Below are positions 7,948 to 16,784 of a stretch of 61,846 bases of DNA, one piece after another. This DNA is from Synergistaceae bacterium. Its GTDB lineage: Bacteria > Synergistota > Synergistia > Synergistales > Aminobacteriaceae. The position numbers and the translations under genes are program-made. Within the stretch, counting starts at the first letter, position 1. Every line of letters begins with the position of its first letter. The notes beneath the pieces were generated by a model, which saw only the letters and a list, made by a program, of their open reading frames with translations, made no database searches and had not been told where the DNA came from. Location: positions 1-61,846 of the forward strand of contig JAISUO010000038.1 in assembly GCA_031272035.1 (NCBI GenBank). Reading direction: 5' to 3'.

Positions 7948-9222
7948 ATGGCCGCCTGTCTGGACGTACTGCCTTTCATCAACACGTTGCCGGACTCCGT
8001 GCTGATACTCGGTAAAGAACGGGGAAACATCATTGGAGCCAATGATGTGTTCCTTCGGCATACCGGATTGACCCAGGAGTCCGTTCGTACCTCCAGGCTG
8101 TTGGATCTTCCCTTTTTCTCACGGGTCAACCGGCGTCACCTGCTGCGGATTTACGTCAAGGCCCTGCGAGGCGTCAGTGGACGGGAAACCATGCCCATCC
8201 AGTACGTCACCCCGGGGCAGAACCTCAAAAACGTCATCGCCATGGCAACCCGCTTCGAGTCGGATGGGGAAACGTACGTCACCTTCACTTTCCGGGAACC
8301 TTCGGGCCCGGAAGAAACGGCGGTGGACGCCAACTCCTGGGAGAACTGCCTGAAACTGACCTGCGAGCCCTACATGGAATTTCGTCCCGTCTCTCCCCTC
8401 GTTCCGCCTCTGGAGCTGGAGGACCGGCTTTCGTTTTTGACCATGGCGGGAGATACCCTGCGGGTCAAATACGCCAACGCCGCCGCCGTGGATCTGTTTG
8501 ACCGGGAAAAAGGCACTCTGGCGGACAGAACTTTCATTTCATTTTTCAAAAAAGAAGAAGACGCTCTTCGTTTTCTGGACATGCTTTCCGTGGTGGGCCA
8601 GATGAAGGCCGAGACGATCGTGGCCGTTGGGGCGGATCAGGTCGCGGAGGTGGAGGTCAACTGCGTCGTTCACTTCGACGACAACGGAGGAATTGAGGCG
8701 CTCTACTGCAGCCAGCGGGACCTTTCAAGCGCCAGACGCTACGAGGCCATCATCGGAGGCAGCCGCGTGGAGACGGATTTTACCTTCAACCAGCCTTTCA
8801 TGGGTGTGGCCTACCTTGTTCCCGTGCCCCATCCTCTGGAGCGGCCGAATCCCCAGAACGTGGAGGCCAGCCTTGACGCCATGCTGGATCAGATTTTGAT
8901 TACCCGGGCCAACCACGCCATGATGACGCTTTACGAGTCGGACAGGGCGAAGTTCATGATGAAGCCCATGCGGGAGCTTTTTCCGGATACCGCTCTGGCT
9001 CGAAAGGTGCTGAAGGAGCTTTTCGTCATCCGGACGTCGTCGGCCGCCATCTACGAATCCAACGAACGGGACCTTCGGTACGTCACCGTTTTTCGCGCGA
9101 TTTTCGACGAAGCCGACCGGCTCAACGGCATCATGATGATCGCCTCGAAGTACGAACAGGGCTTCCAGGCCCGCTACAACAACAAACCGGAAACGCATGC
9201 TCCCTCGCTGGATTTGGTGTAA
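7948..9222 (+). CDS. PAS-domain protein without an output domain
   Basis: 424 residues. AGGAGG lies 8 nt before ATG 7948. The N-terminal 115 residues look like a PAS domain (FINTLPDSVLILGKERGNIIGANDVFLRHTG), followed by a second PAS-like segment from about residue 150 (VKYANAAAVDLFDREKGTLADRTFISFF). The C-terminal third (about 280-400) may be a third degenerate PAS fold (ASLDAMLDQILITRANHAMM). No histidine kinase, GGDEF, EAL, HTH or methyl-accepting segment can be seen, and there is no membrane helix. It would be a cytoplasmic sensor or protein-interaction module whose partner is not next to it. The ligand is unknown. The gene stands alone, convergent with the WG-repeat gene. Confidence 0.75.
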   Translation: MAACLDVLPFINTLPDSVLILGKERGNIIGANDVFLRHTGLTQESVRTSRLLDLPFFSRVNRRHLLRIYVKALRGVSGRETMPIQYVTPGQNLKNVIAMATRFESDGETYVTFTFREPSGPEETAVDANSWENCLKLTCEPYMEFRPVSPLVPPLELEDRLSFLTMAGDTLRVKYANAAAVDLFDREKGTLADRTFISFFKKEEDALRFLDMLSVVGQMKAETIVAVGADQVAEVEVNCVVHFDDNGGIEALYCSQRDLSSARRYEAIIGGSRVETDFTFNQPFMGVAYLVPVPHPLERPNPQNVEASLDAMLDQILITRANHAMMTLYESDRAKFMMKPMRELFPDTALARKVLKELFVIRTSSAAIYESNERDLRYVTVFRAIFDEADRLNGIMMIASKYEQGFQARYNNKPETHAPSLDLV

Positions 9223-9241
9223 ATCGAATTTGGTGTAAATC
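9212..9241. repeat. Tandem 14-bp repeat across a stop codon
   Basis: ATTTGGTGTAAATC occurs at 9212-9225 and again at 9228-9241 (period 16). The first copy includes the PAS gene's stop codon. Confidence 0.85.
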
Positions 9242-9250
9242 CAAGCCTGG

Positions 9251-11188
9251 CTATTCGTCCGGACGGGCGATATACCACCAGCGTCCGTCGCGGCTGACGG
9301 CCGTTCTGTTCTCCTGAAAGGGAAGCACCGCGTCGAAGAGCGGAGGGATGAAGATCGTTCCGGTTACGACGTCGAGAAATCCCCAGCCGCCGTTCTCGGA
9401 CCGGAAGGGGACAGGAGCGCCGGGGTTCCCTGAAGACGCGGCGGCCCGAGGCAGCTCTTTTTTATGGAGGAGCTCCAAAAATTTCCCCTCACGGTCGATA
9501 AAGCTCAACCGTCCCTTTTCGGACTCCACCTGGGCCATGCCCGATCGAAAGCGGGGGGCCTCCGTTTTCCAGGGCAGAAATGACGCCCGGATGAGGATTT
9601 TGCCACTGCGATCGATAAACCCCGTACGACCGCCGGTCAAAACCGCCGCCAGCCCTTCGGAAAAGCTCCCGGGCGCTCCGGCCGGGGGAACGTCGAAACG
9701 GGGTTTTATTATGACCCGTCCCTTCGTGTCGATGTATCCAATCTTTTTCCCCGACTGAACGGCTGCCAGCCCTTCGCTGAAAGGCCAGGCGCAGGAGTAG
9801 CTGTTTTTGACGACCCAGTTCCCCTTTTCGTCGATGTAGCCCCACCGATTTTTCAGACGCACCGGGGCCAGGCGTCTCTTTTCTCCCTCTCCTTCGCCTT
9901 CGCTGAAAACCCCGGCGGCTTCGAAGTGAAAAGGAATGCGCAGCTCGCCCTTCCGGTCGATATACCCCCAGCGGTCCCCGGAGGCCACCGGCGCAAGAGC
10001 CCCGGAAAAATCCCCGCCGTCCTGAAACTCTTTCGCAAAAGCCAGACGGCCCGCCAGGTTGATGTAGTACTTTTTGCCCCTGTAACCGACGGCGGCAATT
10101 CCACCAGAAAAGGACCCGGCAGACGAGAATGCCGCGCCGAAAAGCGGCGTCAGCCTCCTCCCCACGTATCCCCACCGCCCGTCGGTTCCCCGGGCCGGCG
10201 CCAGTCCCTCGGAAAAAGGCAGGGCCTCCAGGAACACGGGGGCCATCACCCAAACGCCTCTGCGGTTGATATAGCCCCAGCGGTCCCGAAAGGAGACGCT
10301 CGCCACTCCCTCCGAAAAACTCAGCGCGTCGTCGAAGGCGGCCTCGATTTCCAGTTTTCCGGCAGTGGAAATATACCCCCATTTTTTCCCTCGACGCACG
10401 GCGGCCAGGCCGTGGCTGAAGCTCCATACCCTGTCGTAAACCGGCGGCACGACCCAGCGCCCGTCGCGATCGATAAAGCCCCACTGACTTCCCCTGGCGA
10501 CTCCGGCCAGCCCGTCCGAGTAAACCCGTCCCTGAAAGACGGCGTCGAAACCGGCGGGAATGACCGGCGCGCCGGAGGCATCGAGAAAACCGATCTTTCC
10601 TCCGTTGCGCACGGCGGCACGGTCCTCCGCGAAGGGCCAGGCTCCCTCGTACAGCGGCAGCACCACCCACTGTCCACGGGAATCGATAAAGCCCCATCGT
10701 CCATCCATCGATACGGCCGCGCGATTTTGATAAAATTCTCCCGCCACGTCGAAATCGGCGGAGATGACCCGCTTCCCCAGGGTGTTCACGTATCCCCACC
10801 GGTCCCCCGAGCGCACGGCGGCCAGACCCTCGCTGAAGGGCCCCGCGGCGAGGTAGTCGGGGCTGATGACCATCCGCCCCTTCAAATCCATAAATCCCCA
10901 CTTTCCCTCCACCGACACGGGGGCAAGGCCTTCCTGATGGGGTTTCGCCTCCGACAGACGGGGAGACGCCACCCATCGTCCCCTGGGATCGATATAGCCC
11001 CACCGTCCGCCGGACATGACCGCGGCAAGGCCTTCCGAGAAACGCTCGGCCCGCTCGTAACGGGGGGAAAGCAGCCAGTCCAGCCCCTCGGAATCGCTTT
11101 CCAGGCTCCATCCCCTTTCAGTGAAGGGAAAAAAAAGAAAGGACAGAAATAAAAACAGAAATAACTCGAACTTTTTTATGATTTTCAT
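9251..11188 (-). CDS. WG-repeat surface or periplasmic protein
   Basis: 645 residues with a signal peptide (KKFELFLFLFLSFLFFPF, then ERGWSLE). Almost the whole mature chain is a tandem array of about 13-15 WG repeats of roughly 45 residues. Each has a core like FSEGLAAV..GG.WGYID..G.WV, for example RWGYIDPRGRW, KWGFMDLKGRM, RWGYVNTLGKR and KIGYIDTKGRV. WG-repeat proteins form beta-rich solenoids and are common on the surface of Gram-negative bacteria; their ligands are mostly unknown. It ends 28 nt from the convergent PAS gene and lies downstream of the CapA-like gene on the same strand. Confidence 0.85.
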   Translation of the reverse strand: MKIIKKFELFLFLFLSFLFFPFTERGWSLESDSEGLDWLLSPRYERAERFSEGLAAVMSGGRWGYIDPRGRWVASPRLSEAKPHQEGLAPVSVEGKWGFMDLKGRMVISPDYLAAGPFSEGLAAVRSGDRWGYVNTLGKRVISADFDVAGEFYQNRAAVSMDGRWGFIDSRGQWVVLPLYEGAWPFAEDRAAVRNGGKIGFLDASGAPVIPAGFDAVFQGRVYSDGLAGVARGSQWGFIDRDGRWVVPPVYDRVWSFSHGLAAVRRGKKWGYISTAGKLEIEAAFDDALSFSEGVASVSFRDRWGYINRRGVWVMAPVFLEALPFSEGLAPARGTDGRWGYVGRRLTPLFGAAFSSAGSFSGGIAAVGYRGKKYYINLAGRLAFAKEFQDGGDFSGALAPVASGDRWGYIDRKGELRIPFHFEAAGVFSEGEGEGEKRRLAPVRLKNRWGYIDEKGNWVVKNSYSCAWPFSEGLAAVQSGKKIGYIDTKGRVIIKPRFDVPPAGAPGSFSEGLAAVLTGGRTGFIDRSGKILIRASFLPWKTEAPRFRSGMAQVESEKGRLSFIDREGKFLELLHKKELPRAAASSGNPGAPVPFRSENGGWGFLDVVTGTIFIPPLFDAVLPFQENRTAVSRDGRWWYIARPDE

Positions 11189-11224
11189 GAGGTTTTTATT
11201 TTATGAACCTTTTTTTCACATTTT

Positions 11225-12388
11225 TCACAGGGGAGATTTGATGCGCCCCTTTGGCAAAACGTCCGGTGAACGCAGGTCCCACAGCGTGTAAAAGCCCTCC
11301 TCGTCCGCCTCGCCACTGGCCCCCAGAAAATCCAGAACGGCCCGGCTCGCCTTTCTCAGCAGCTTCAGTTCCGAAGCCGGAAGCCCCGCGTGGTTGAAGC
11401 GGTCGCTCTCCCCTCCGCAGACCACCTCGCACAGGTACCGTCCTTCTCTTCGAGTGACGGAGACCCGTGTGGGAGCGACGGAAACCCGGGAAAGAACCAG
11501 ACCGCCGTCCTGAAGTTTTTCGAAATCCACTGCCAGAACGCAGCTTCGTTCACGGGGCAGGGTCCGCTGGTAGGAGACGAAGTTCCCCAGAGACCAGACG
11601 ACGAGATGTCGTTTGCCGCCGGAGGAGACAATTTCGATGGGCTGCAAAACGTGAGGGTGGGTTCCGATCACGAGGTCTACGCCGTTTTCCACGCAGAGCG
11701 CGGCGATTTCCCTTTGGCTCCGCGTGGGGACATAACGATACTCCTCTCCCCAGTGAAAACAGGCCACCAGAATATCGGGGGACGCCAGACGGGCACGGTC
11801 CAGTCCCCGCTGCACCGCTTCAGCGGAGATCGTGTTCAGACGGACGTCGCCGGAGGCCAGGACGCGGTTGCTGCCATAGCTCCAGGAGGCAAAGGCCCAT
11901 CTCAGCCCGGCGTACTCCAGAACCAGGGGCTCGTCGGGCTCGATTTCCCCTCGGCTCAGCCCCGTCCAAAAGATGTCCGCGCTGTCCAGAACGTCGATGG
12001 TCCGCGAGGCGCCCGTCACTCCCCGGTCCAGAATGTGGTTGTTCGCCAGAGTGAGAACCTTCACCCCCAGATCCGTCAGCGCCTCCGCGAGAGAATCCGG
12101 CGTGTTGAAGGAGGGATAACCGGCAAAACCGCTCTTCTCTCCAGCGAAAACCGTTTCCAGGTTGCCCACCGCCAGAGCATCCGAGAAAAGGGGCTTCACC
12201 CGACGAAACTGCGGTTTGAAGTCCCAGACTCCCTTCCCCCGGCGGGCTCCGTCCAGCTGTTCCCGGTGGGCCATGATGTCTCCCACGAAAACTGCCCGAA
12301 AGCGCGGTTCCGCTCCGGAGGTCAGGGAAGGACACAATATCAGGCCGCACAAAACGACCCAGATCAACGTCAGCCGCATTCTTTTCAT
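11225..12388 (-). CDS. CapA-family (poly-gamma-glutamate capsule type) metallophosphatase-like protein
   Basis: About 387 residues. I choose ATG 12388, with GAGG 8 nt upstream; in-frame ATGs at 12409 and 12418 are possible. A signal peptide (MRLTLIWVVLCGLILCPSLTSGA) is followed by the PGA_cap fold: FVGDIMAH near the N-terminus, VGNLETVFAG, LTLANNHILDRG, VACFHWGEEY and IGTHPHVLQPIE. These hold the Asp, Asn and His residues that bind metal in calcineurin-like enzymes. CapA proteins take part in poly-gamma-glutamate export or anchoring, but many family members have no known substrate and no capBC genes are present here, so a specific role cannot be assigned. Confidence 0.85.
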   Translation of the reverse strand: MKRMRLTLIWVVLCGLILCPSLTSGAEPRFRAVFVGDIMAHREQLDGARRGKGVWDFKPQFRRVKPLFSDALAVGNLETVFAGEKSGFAGYPSFNTPDSLAEALTDLGVKVLTLANNHILDRGVTGASRTIDVLDSADIFWTGLSRGEIEPDEPLVLEYAGLRWAFASWSYGSNRVLASGDVRLNTISAEAVQRGLDRARLASPDILVACFHWGEEYRYVPTRSQREIAALCVENGVDLVIGTHPHVLQPIEIVSSGGKRHLVVWSLGNFVSYQRTLPRERSCVLAVDFEKLQDGGLVLSRVSVAPTRVSVTRREGRYLCEVVCGGESDRFNHAGLPASELKLLRKASRAVLDFLGASGEADEEGFYTLWDLRSPDVLPKGRIKSPL

Positions 12389-12596
12389 CCTTCGGACCTC
12401 TTTCTTCATTCGCCTCACCCGCCGCTCATTCGTACGCTCTCCCGCCGGAGCCGATATTAAAACTTCTTCCGTTTCTCCCGTTTTTCATTATATCTCACAG
12501 AGTTTGAGATTCATGTTGGAATAGCAGATGGACAGTGTCGGTGAAATCGACTAATATAAACAGTATCGAGGTTTTTATATGCGGAGGTGGTTACGC

Positions 12597-13958
12597 ATGG
12601 ACGGACTTTATGAACAGATGGATTTTATTCTCTCCGGCGGAGCCCTGAACCTGCTGGTCGATTTTCTGGCTTCACGGGTAAAGGCCGCGCTGATTCTGGA
12701 ACCCCGGGACGCCGACCTGGAAGTTCTGGACGCGGTGGGTGTTCAAACAAAAGGATTGCTCGTAAAAGAAAAAGCTTCAAAACTGGCTTCGTTTTTTCCC
12801 TCTCACATTCCAGCCGGCAAGTTCGAGACGGACTTTGCCGCGATTGAGGGAGACTGGCCATGGGCCATACGCATTCACGGCATATACTGGACAATTTATG
12901 TCCTGCTGCGGGAAAAACCGGAAGCCTCTCTGCTCTCCGATATGCAGTCCGCGGCCGGTCTGATTTCCCTGTGGCAGACCTTCCAGCACTTCGAGATCAC
13001 GGAAGCGCGCCTTTCCCGTCTGTCCTATATCGTCCTGGCGACCAAAAACACGCTGGCCGCCATCTTCGAACCCATGCCCATCACCTATTACGCCGCCTTT
13101 CTCTCCGACGTTCTGCGCGAGAGCCTTTTCCCCCGCTCCATCTCCATCTTCAAAGACGACGGAGGAACCCTGACCTTCCTCGAAGGCGACGAAATCGAAA
13201 CTCCTGAGCGCAAAGGCATATTCGCGGAGGCATTCACCCCCCCGGTGCCTCGCGTCGTTCAGGCGGACGATCACACCTGGCGGGTCGTCCTGCCCATACC
13301 GGACGAGAATCGGCGTCTCTTCTGCCTGGGGGAGTGGGACCACGCCCTGACGGAGGAAACTCTGAACTTTCTGGAACTGTTCGGCAACCTGGCGGCCCGG
13401 GCCCTGTCCACCAACCGGCTCCAGTTTGAAGGATTGCAGAAGGAAGAGAAAGTTTCCTCGGCCGATTTCGCTATTTTTTCACTGTCAAAGGCTTTGTCGC
13501 TGCTGCAGGAGCAAAAAACGCGGGAATCTCTGCTGAAGCTCTCAGCGGACGTCGTTTCGGAGCTGGTCCCCAAAGGCAGCTGCTTTTTCGCGGCATGGGA
13601 CCAAAAGAGCGGAGCCTATGTCCCGGCGGCCTTTCAAAAAAAGGGCATCGCGACTCCCTTTTCTTCCAGCGCGCTTTCCACTGCTCAGCCTTTTCCCAAA
13701 AATTCCGGGATTTTTTTCGACCTGTCCGACACAAAAACATCCGAACGGCCTCCATACCTGGATGAGGCGCTCTCTCTGTGGCCCGAAATGGAGGGTATGC
13801 GCTACATTTTCCTTTTGCAGGTAAACGACAGGACGGAGGGGTTTATCGCCCTGGAGCCGGGCTCGGAAGCCACCCATCTGCCTCAAAACAGCATTGCCGC
13901 CCTGCAGATCATGGCCCAGTGCCTTGCCCTGGAGCTGAGGCAGTTCGACGACCGCTGA
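12597..13958 (+). CDS. GAF-like sensory protein of unknown function
   Basis: 453 residues. ATG 12597 is preferred over ATG 12579 because GGAGGT lies 8 nt before it. There is no signal peptide or membrane helix. The C-terminal 170 residues resemble a GAF domain (LSLLQEQKTRESLLKLSADVV..., ending in a helix NSIAALQIMAQCLALEL), and the middle part (about 150-290) may be a second degenerate one. No catalytic or DNA-binding domain is visible. Like the PAS gene 3 kb away, it appears to be a stand-alone sensor without an output module. A strong terminator follows. Confidence 0.6.
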   Translation: MDGLYEQMDFILSGGALNLLVDFLASRVKAALILEPRDADLEVLDAVGVQTKGLLVKEKASKLASFFPSHIPAGKFETDFAAIEGDWPWAIRIHGIYWTIYVLLREKPEASLLSDMQSAAGLISLWQTFQHFEITEARLSRLSYIVLATKNTLAAIFEPMPITYYAAFLSDVLRESLFPRSISIFKDDGGTLTFLEGDEIETPERKGIFAEAFTPPVPRVVQADDHTWRVVLPIPDENRRLFCLGEWDHALTEETLNFLELFGNLAARALSTNRLQFEGLQKEEKVSSADFAIFSLSKALSLLQEQKTRESLLKLSADVVSELVPKGSCFFAAWDQKSGAYVPAAFQKKGIATPFSSSALSTAQPFPKNSGIFFDLSDTKTSERPPYLDEALSLWPEMEGMRYIFLLQVNDRTEGFIALEPGSEATHLPQNSIAALQIMAQCLALELRQFDDR

Positions 13959-14006
13959 GTTCGTACGCGCAGGCTCCGCGATGGAGGTCTCTCTCCCCAA
14001 AAAGCA

Positions 14007-14053
14007 ATCGCCGCCGGATTCCTGTTTTGTTTCAGGCCGGCGGCGATTTTTTT
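14007..14053 (+). terminator. Rho-independent terminator of the GAF gene
   Basis: Stem ATCGCCGCCGG / CCGGCGGCGAT with an inner CCTG / CAGG extension, followed by seven T. It lies about 50 nt after the stop at 13958. Confidence 0.9.
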
Positions 14054-14106
14054 GCCAGAGACCCGGATTTCACCGGACCCCCTCTGTTCGCTCTTGTCCG
14101 TTTCCG

Positions 14107-15006
14107 TTATTCTTCCAGCAGACGGGCCTCCAGAATCTGATCCCGCTTAAACCCTTCGAGGCGCAGGTAGAACTCCGCGGCGTCGATCAGGGCCTGCATG
14201 GGGGTGAGGCCGATTACCTCGCTGCCCACCACGTTGATCCCGTAGCGGGCCGCCTCGGATTTCACCGTCTCGAACACCCGGTGCAGCGGAGTGGACGTAT
14301 AATCCGTCATATTGATGGAGACCTGGGAGATCTCCTGGTCGTCCAGAAGCAGCCCGATGGCGCGGCAGTTCACGTACCCTCCCCGGGCCGCCCGGATCGT
14401 CTGGGCGATTTTTTTCGCCAGAGACACGTTGGGCGTGTCCAGGTTGATGTTGAAGGCCACCAGGAACGGACGCGCCCCCACCACCGTGGCTCCCGCCGTG
14501 GGATGCATGGCATGAGGCCCCTCGTCCGGCGCGCGCTCCGGAGTCTTTATGGCCTCCTTCAACCCCTCGTACTCCCCTTTTCTCACGTCGGGAAGCGCCT
14601 TCATCTGAGGACGTTTCGCCGCGGCCTCGTAGAAATAAATCGGAATGGAGAGCTTATCCGCGATTTCCTTCCCCAGGTCGTGAGCCAGGGCGACGCACTC
14701 CTCCATCGTCACGCCCACGACAGGAATGAACGGAATGACGTCCGTGGCGCCAATACGAGGATGGCCGCCTCTGTGCTTTTCCATGTCGATCAGTTCCGCG
14801 GCTTTCGCGCAGCAGTCGAAGGCCGCTTTCTTAACGGCCTGAGGCTCTCCGACAAAAGTAAGAACCGTGCGATTGTGAGCGGGGTCGGACGAATAATCCA
14901 GCACTCTGACCTCCGGAACGGCCCGCGCCGCGTCAACAATGGCGCTGACAACCTCCGGACGCTGTCCCTCGCTGAAGTTGGGGACGCATTCCACTAATTT
15001 AGGCAT
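14107..15006 (-). CDS. ftcD: Glutamate formimidoyltransferase
   Basis: About 299 residues from ATG 15006 (MPKLVECVPNFSEGQ). It transfers the formimino group of N-formiminoglutamate to tetrahydrofolate, the last step of one route of histidine breakdown. The N-terminal hallmark ECVPNFSEG, the active-site region MEKHRGGHPRIGATDVIPFIP with its catalytic His, and MHPTAGATVVGARPFLVAFNINL are all present. Length matches the transferase domain alone, without the cyclodeaminase domain found in the bifunctional animal enzyme. It stands apart from other hut genes in this window. Histidine fermentation is typical of amino-acid-using anaerobes. Confidence 0.95.
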   Translation of the reverse strand: MPKLVECVPNFSEGQRPEVVSAIVDAARAVPEVRVLDYSSDPAHNRTVLTFVGEPQAVKKAAFDCCAKAAELIDMEKHRGGHPRIGATDVIPFIPVVGVTMEECVALAHDLGKEIADKLSIPIYFYEAAAKRPQMKALPDVRKGEYEGLKEAIKTPERAPDEGPHAMHPTAGATVVGARPFLVAFNINLDTPNVSLAKKIAQTIRAARGGYVNCRAIGLLLDDQEISQVSINMTDYTSTPLHRVFETVKSEAARYGINVVGSEVIGLTPMQALIDAAEFYLRLEGFKRDQILEARLLEE

Positions 15007-15090
15007 CTGATAAAACTTCCTTTCCGGAAACACAGCAATTCTTCTGTTTCCTTTGTAACATTACATTATTCTGAAATAAAAACTCGCATG

Positions 15091-16413
15091 TTACCGCCGT
15101 ATCACCTGGCCCACATTGCCCGCTTCGGACAGCGAGCCCGGTCCTCTCACTCCCACGACACCCCCGCTGCTGTTGTGCATGTAGCCAATGACGCTGCCCG
15201 TGTTCTCCCCGCCGGAGAGGGTTCCCCGGTCCAGGTTGCCCACCAGTCCGCCCACGGCCTCACCGCCCTTGATCGTTCCGCTGTTGACGCTGCGATTCAG
15301 GTTTCCGCCATAGACGTAACCCGCAAGACCGCCTACATTGATGCCTCCGTAAATCGAAGCACTGGATTTGCAGGTCTCCATTTGTCCACCGGCGAACTCT
15401 CCCGCGATGCCGCCCGCGTTGAGTTTGCCCTGAACGGAGCCCTCGATATCGCACTGAGACAGAGTTCCATCCATCATGCGCCCCACTGCTCCGCCGACGC
15501 TGACCTCTCCGATAACCTGTCCCTTAAACACCGTGCGGACCACATCTCCGCCGTCCAAAATATTGCCCGCGAGGCCGCCCACGTTCTGCTCGCCCCGGAT
15601 GGTAACGCCCTCCGCGCGGCAATAGATGATGCTGCCCGACAGAATGCCGCCCACGATGCCGCCCACGTCTCCCCGGCCTTCCACCGTGGCTCCATTAAGG
15701 AAGGCGGCGCGCACCGCAGCCTGGTCCATTGTGCCGACCAACCCGCCGGTGGCGGCGTCTCTGCCCTTAACGGTTCCGGAGAAGGAGCAGTTCTCCAGCC
15801 CTCCCGAGAGCGCGCTGCCCGCGATGCCTCCCACCGAGGACACGCCGCTCACCGTGCCGGAAACCGAGCAGTCCTTCAGGAGGGATTTTTTCATAAAGCC
15901 CGCGATGCCTCCCACGTTGGTCTCCCCGGTGACCTCTATGGACTGAAGGCTGAGGCGGACCACCGTGGCCCCTTCAAGAGCGCCGAACAGCCCCACGGAG
16001 GACCTGGCGGCGCCCCCCGCGCGCAAATTCCAGATGGTGTATCCCGCTCCGTCAAAGGTCCCCATGAAGGCCTTTGTTCCACCGCTCCCGGAGGTTCCGA
16101 TGGGAGTCCAGGCCGTTCCGGAGAGGTCGATGTCCCCGGCCAGCTTCACATGTTTGCCCGCGTAGGAATTTCCGTTGTTGACCGCCCGGGCGAAAGCGGC
16201 AAGGTCTGAAGCCGTACGGATCACATAGGGGTTTTTCGCGGCTCCCGAAGCCGTCGCCGAAGACGCTCCGGCTCTTCCCACCCGGCCTTTGACGACCCGC
16301 TTCGTCGCCGCTTCCGCGCCGGCGGGCCATGAAAGGGACCAGGAAAGAGAAATCAGAGACACTGCAAAAATCCCAAGAATCACACCTGCCAACGACCTGT
16401 CCGATTTATTCAC
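15091..16413 (-). CDS. GLUG-motif repeat surface protein
   Basis: About 440 residues from GTG 16413, which has GGGAGAG 9 nt upstream; an ATG at 16515 lacks support. The signal peptide is VILGIFAVSLISLSWSLSWPAGAEA. After a Ser/Gly/Ala linker comes PYVIRTASDLAAFARAVNNG...GKHVKLAGDIDLSGTAWTPIG, the usual N-terminal part of GLUG proteins. About ten glycine-rich repeats of 25-30 residues follow (NVGGIAGFMKKSLLKDCSVSG, VGGLVGNLDRGTLSG types). Such repeats build a beta-helix, and the family includes adhesins and IgA-peptidase-linked modules. No anchor or protease domain is visible. It is upstream of ftcD on the same strand, with an 84-nt gap. Confidence 0.85.
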   Translation of the reverse strand: MNKSDRSLAGVILGIFAVSLISLSWSLSWPAGAEAATKRVVKGRVGRAGASSATASGAAKNPYVIRTASDLAAFARAVNNGNSYAGKHVKLAGDIDLSGTAWTPIGTSGSGGTKAFMGTFDGAGYTIWNLRAGGAARSSVGLFGALEGATVVRLSLQSIEVTGETNVGGIAGFMKKSLLKDCSVSGTVSGVSSVGGIAGSALSGGLENCSFSGTVKGRDAATGGLVGTMDQAAVRAAFLNGATVEGRGDVGGIVGGILSGSIIYCRAEGVTIRGEQNVGGLAGNILDGGDVVRTVFKGQVIGEVSVGGAVGRMMDGTLSQCDIEGSVQGKLNAGGIAGEFAGGQMETCKSSASIYGGINVGGLAGYVYGGNLNRSVNSGTIKGGEAVGGLVGNLDRGTLSGGENTGSVIGYMHNSSGGVVGVRGPGSLSEAGNVGQVIRR

Positions 16414-16587
16414 GTATGTACACTCTCCCTGCACGAAATTTGTACTCTCTCCGAAAAGGCCTGTCTGCCTCACAACCCTGCTCTTATTATCAATACCTTT
16501 CCAATATCTTACCAAATAAAGAGGTCAGAGGAAACTAAATTCCATGATTTTTTTGGAAATTTATTTGTAATTTATTTGCAGAGAAGA

Positions 16588-16617
16588 TAAAAAAGCGGGC
16601 GACCAAATACGCCCGCT
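16588..16617 (-). terminator. Rho-independent terminator downstream of ppdK
   Basis: On the minus strand AGCGGGCG and CGCCCGCT form an 8-bp GC-rich stem with an 8-nt loop, followed by six T. Confidence 0.85.
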
Positions 16618-16694
16618 GTCTGCAAAAAAAGTTTCGAATTGTGCAACCTTTTCGGCAACATCCTGTTTTTATTATTTCAGATTCCACTGTTTCT

Positions 16695-16724
16695 GACTTT
16701 TCTATATTCAGACTTTTCTATATT
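16695..16724. repeat. Tandem 14-bp repeat
   Basis: GACTTTTCTATATT at 16695-16708 and 16711-16724, period 16. Confidence 0.85.
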
Positions 16725-16735
16725 GGAATCCGCCG

Positions 16736-16784
16736 CTTCAAATTCCCCACTTCAAATTCACTGTTTCAAACTCACTATTTCAAT
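16736..16784. repeat. 14-bp-period tandem array at the 3' end of ppdK
   Basis: CTTCAAATTCCCCA, CTTCAAATTCACTG, TTTCAAACTCACTA and a partial TTTCAAT follow one another without gaps. The array covers the ppdK stop codon. Confidence 0.8.

Larger units (their letters stand above)
16414..16774. other. 361-bp intergenic region between ppdK and the GLUG gene
   Basis: No gene seen. It contains a terminator for minus-strand transcription from ppdK, a 14-bp direct repeat and a 14-bp-period tandem array reaching into the last codons of ppdK. The GLUG gene promoter must lie in the left part, but I find no convincing -35/-10 pair. Confidence 0.6.
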
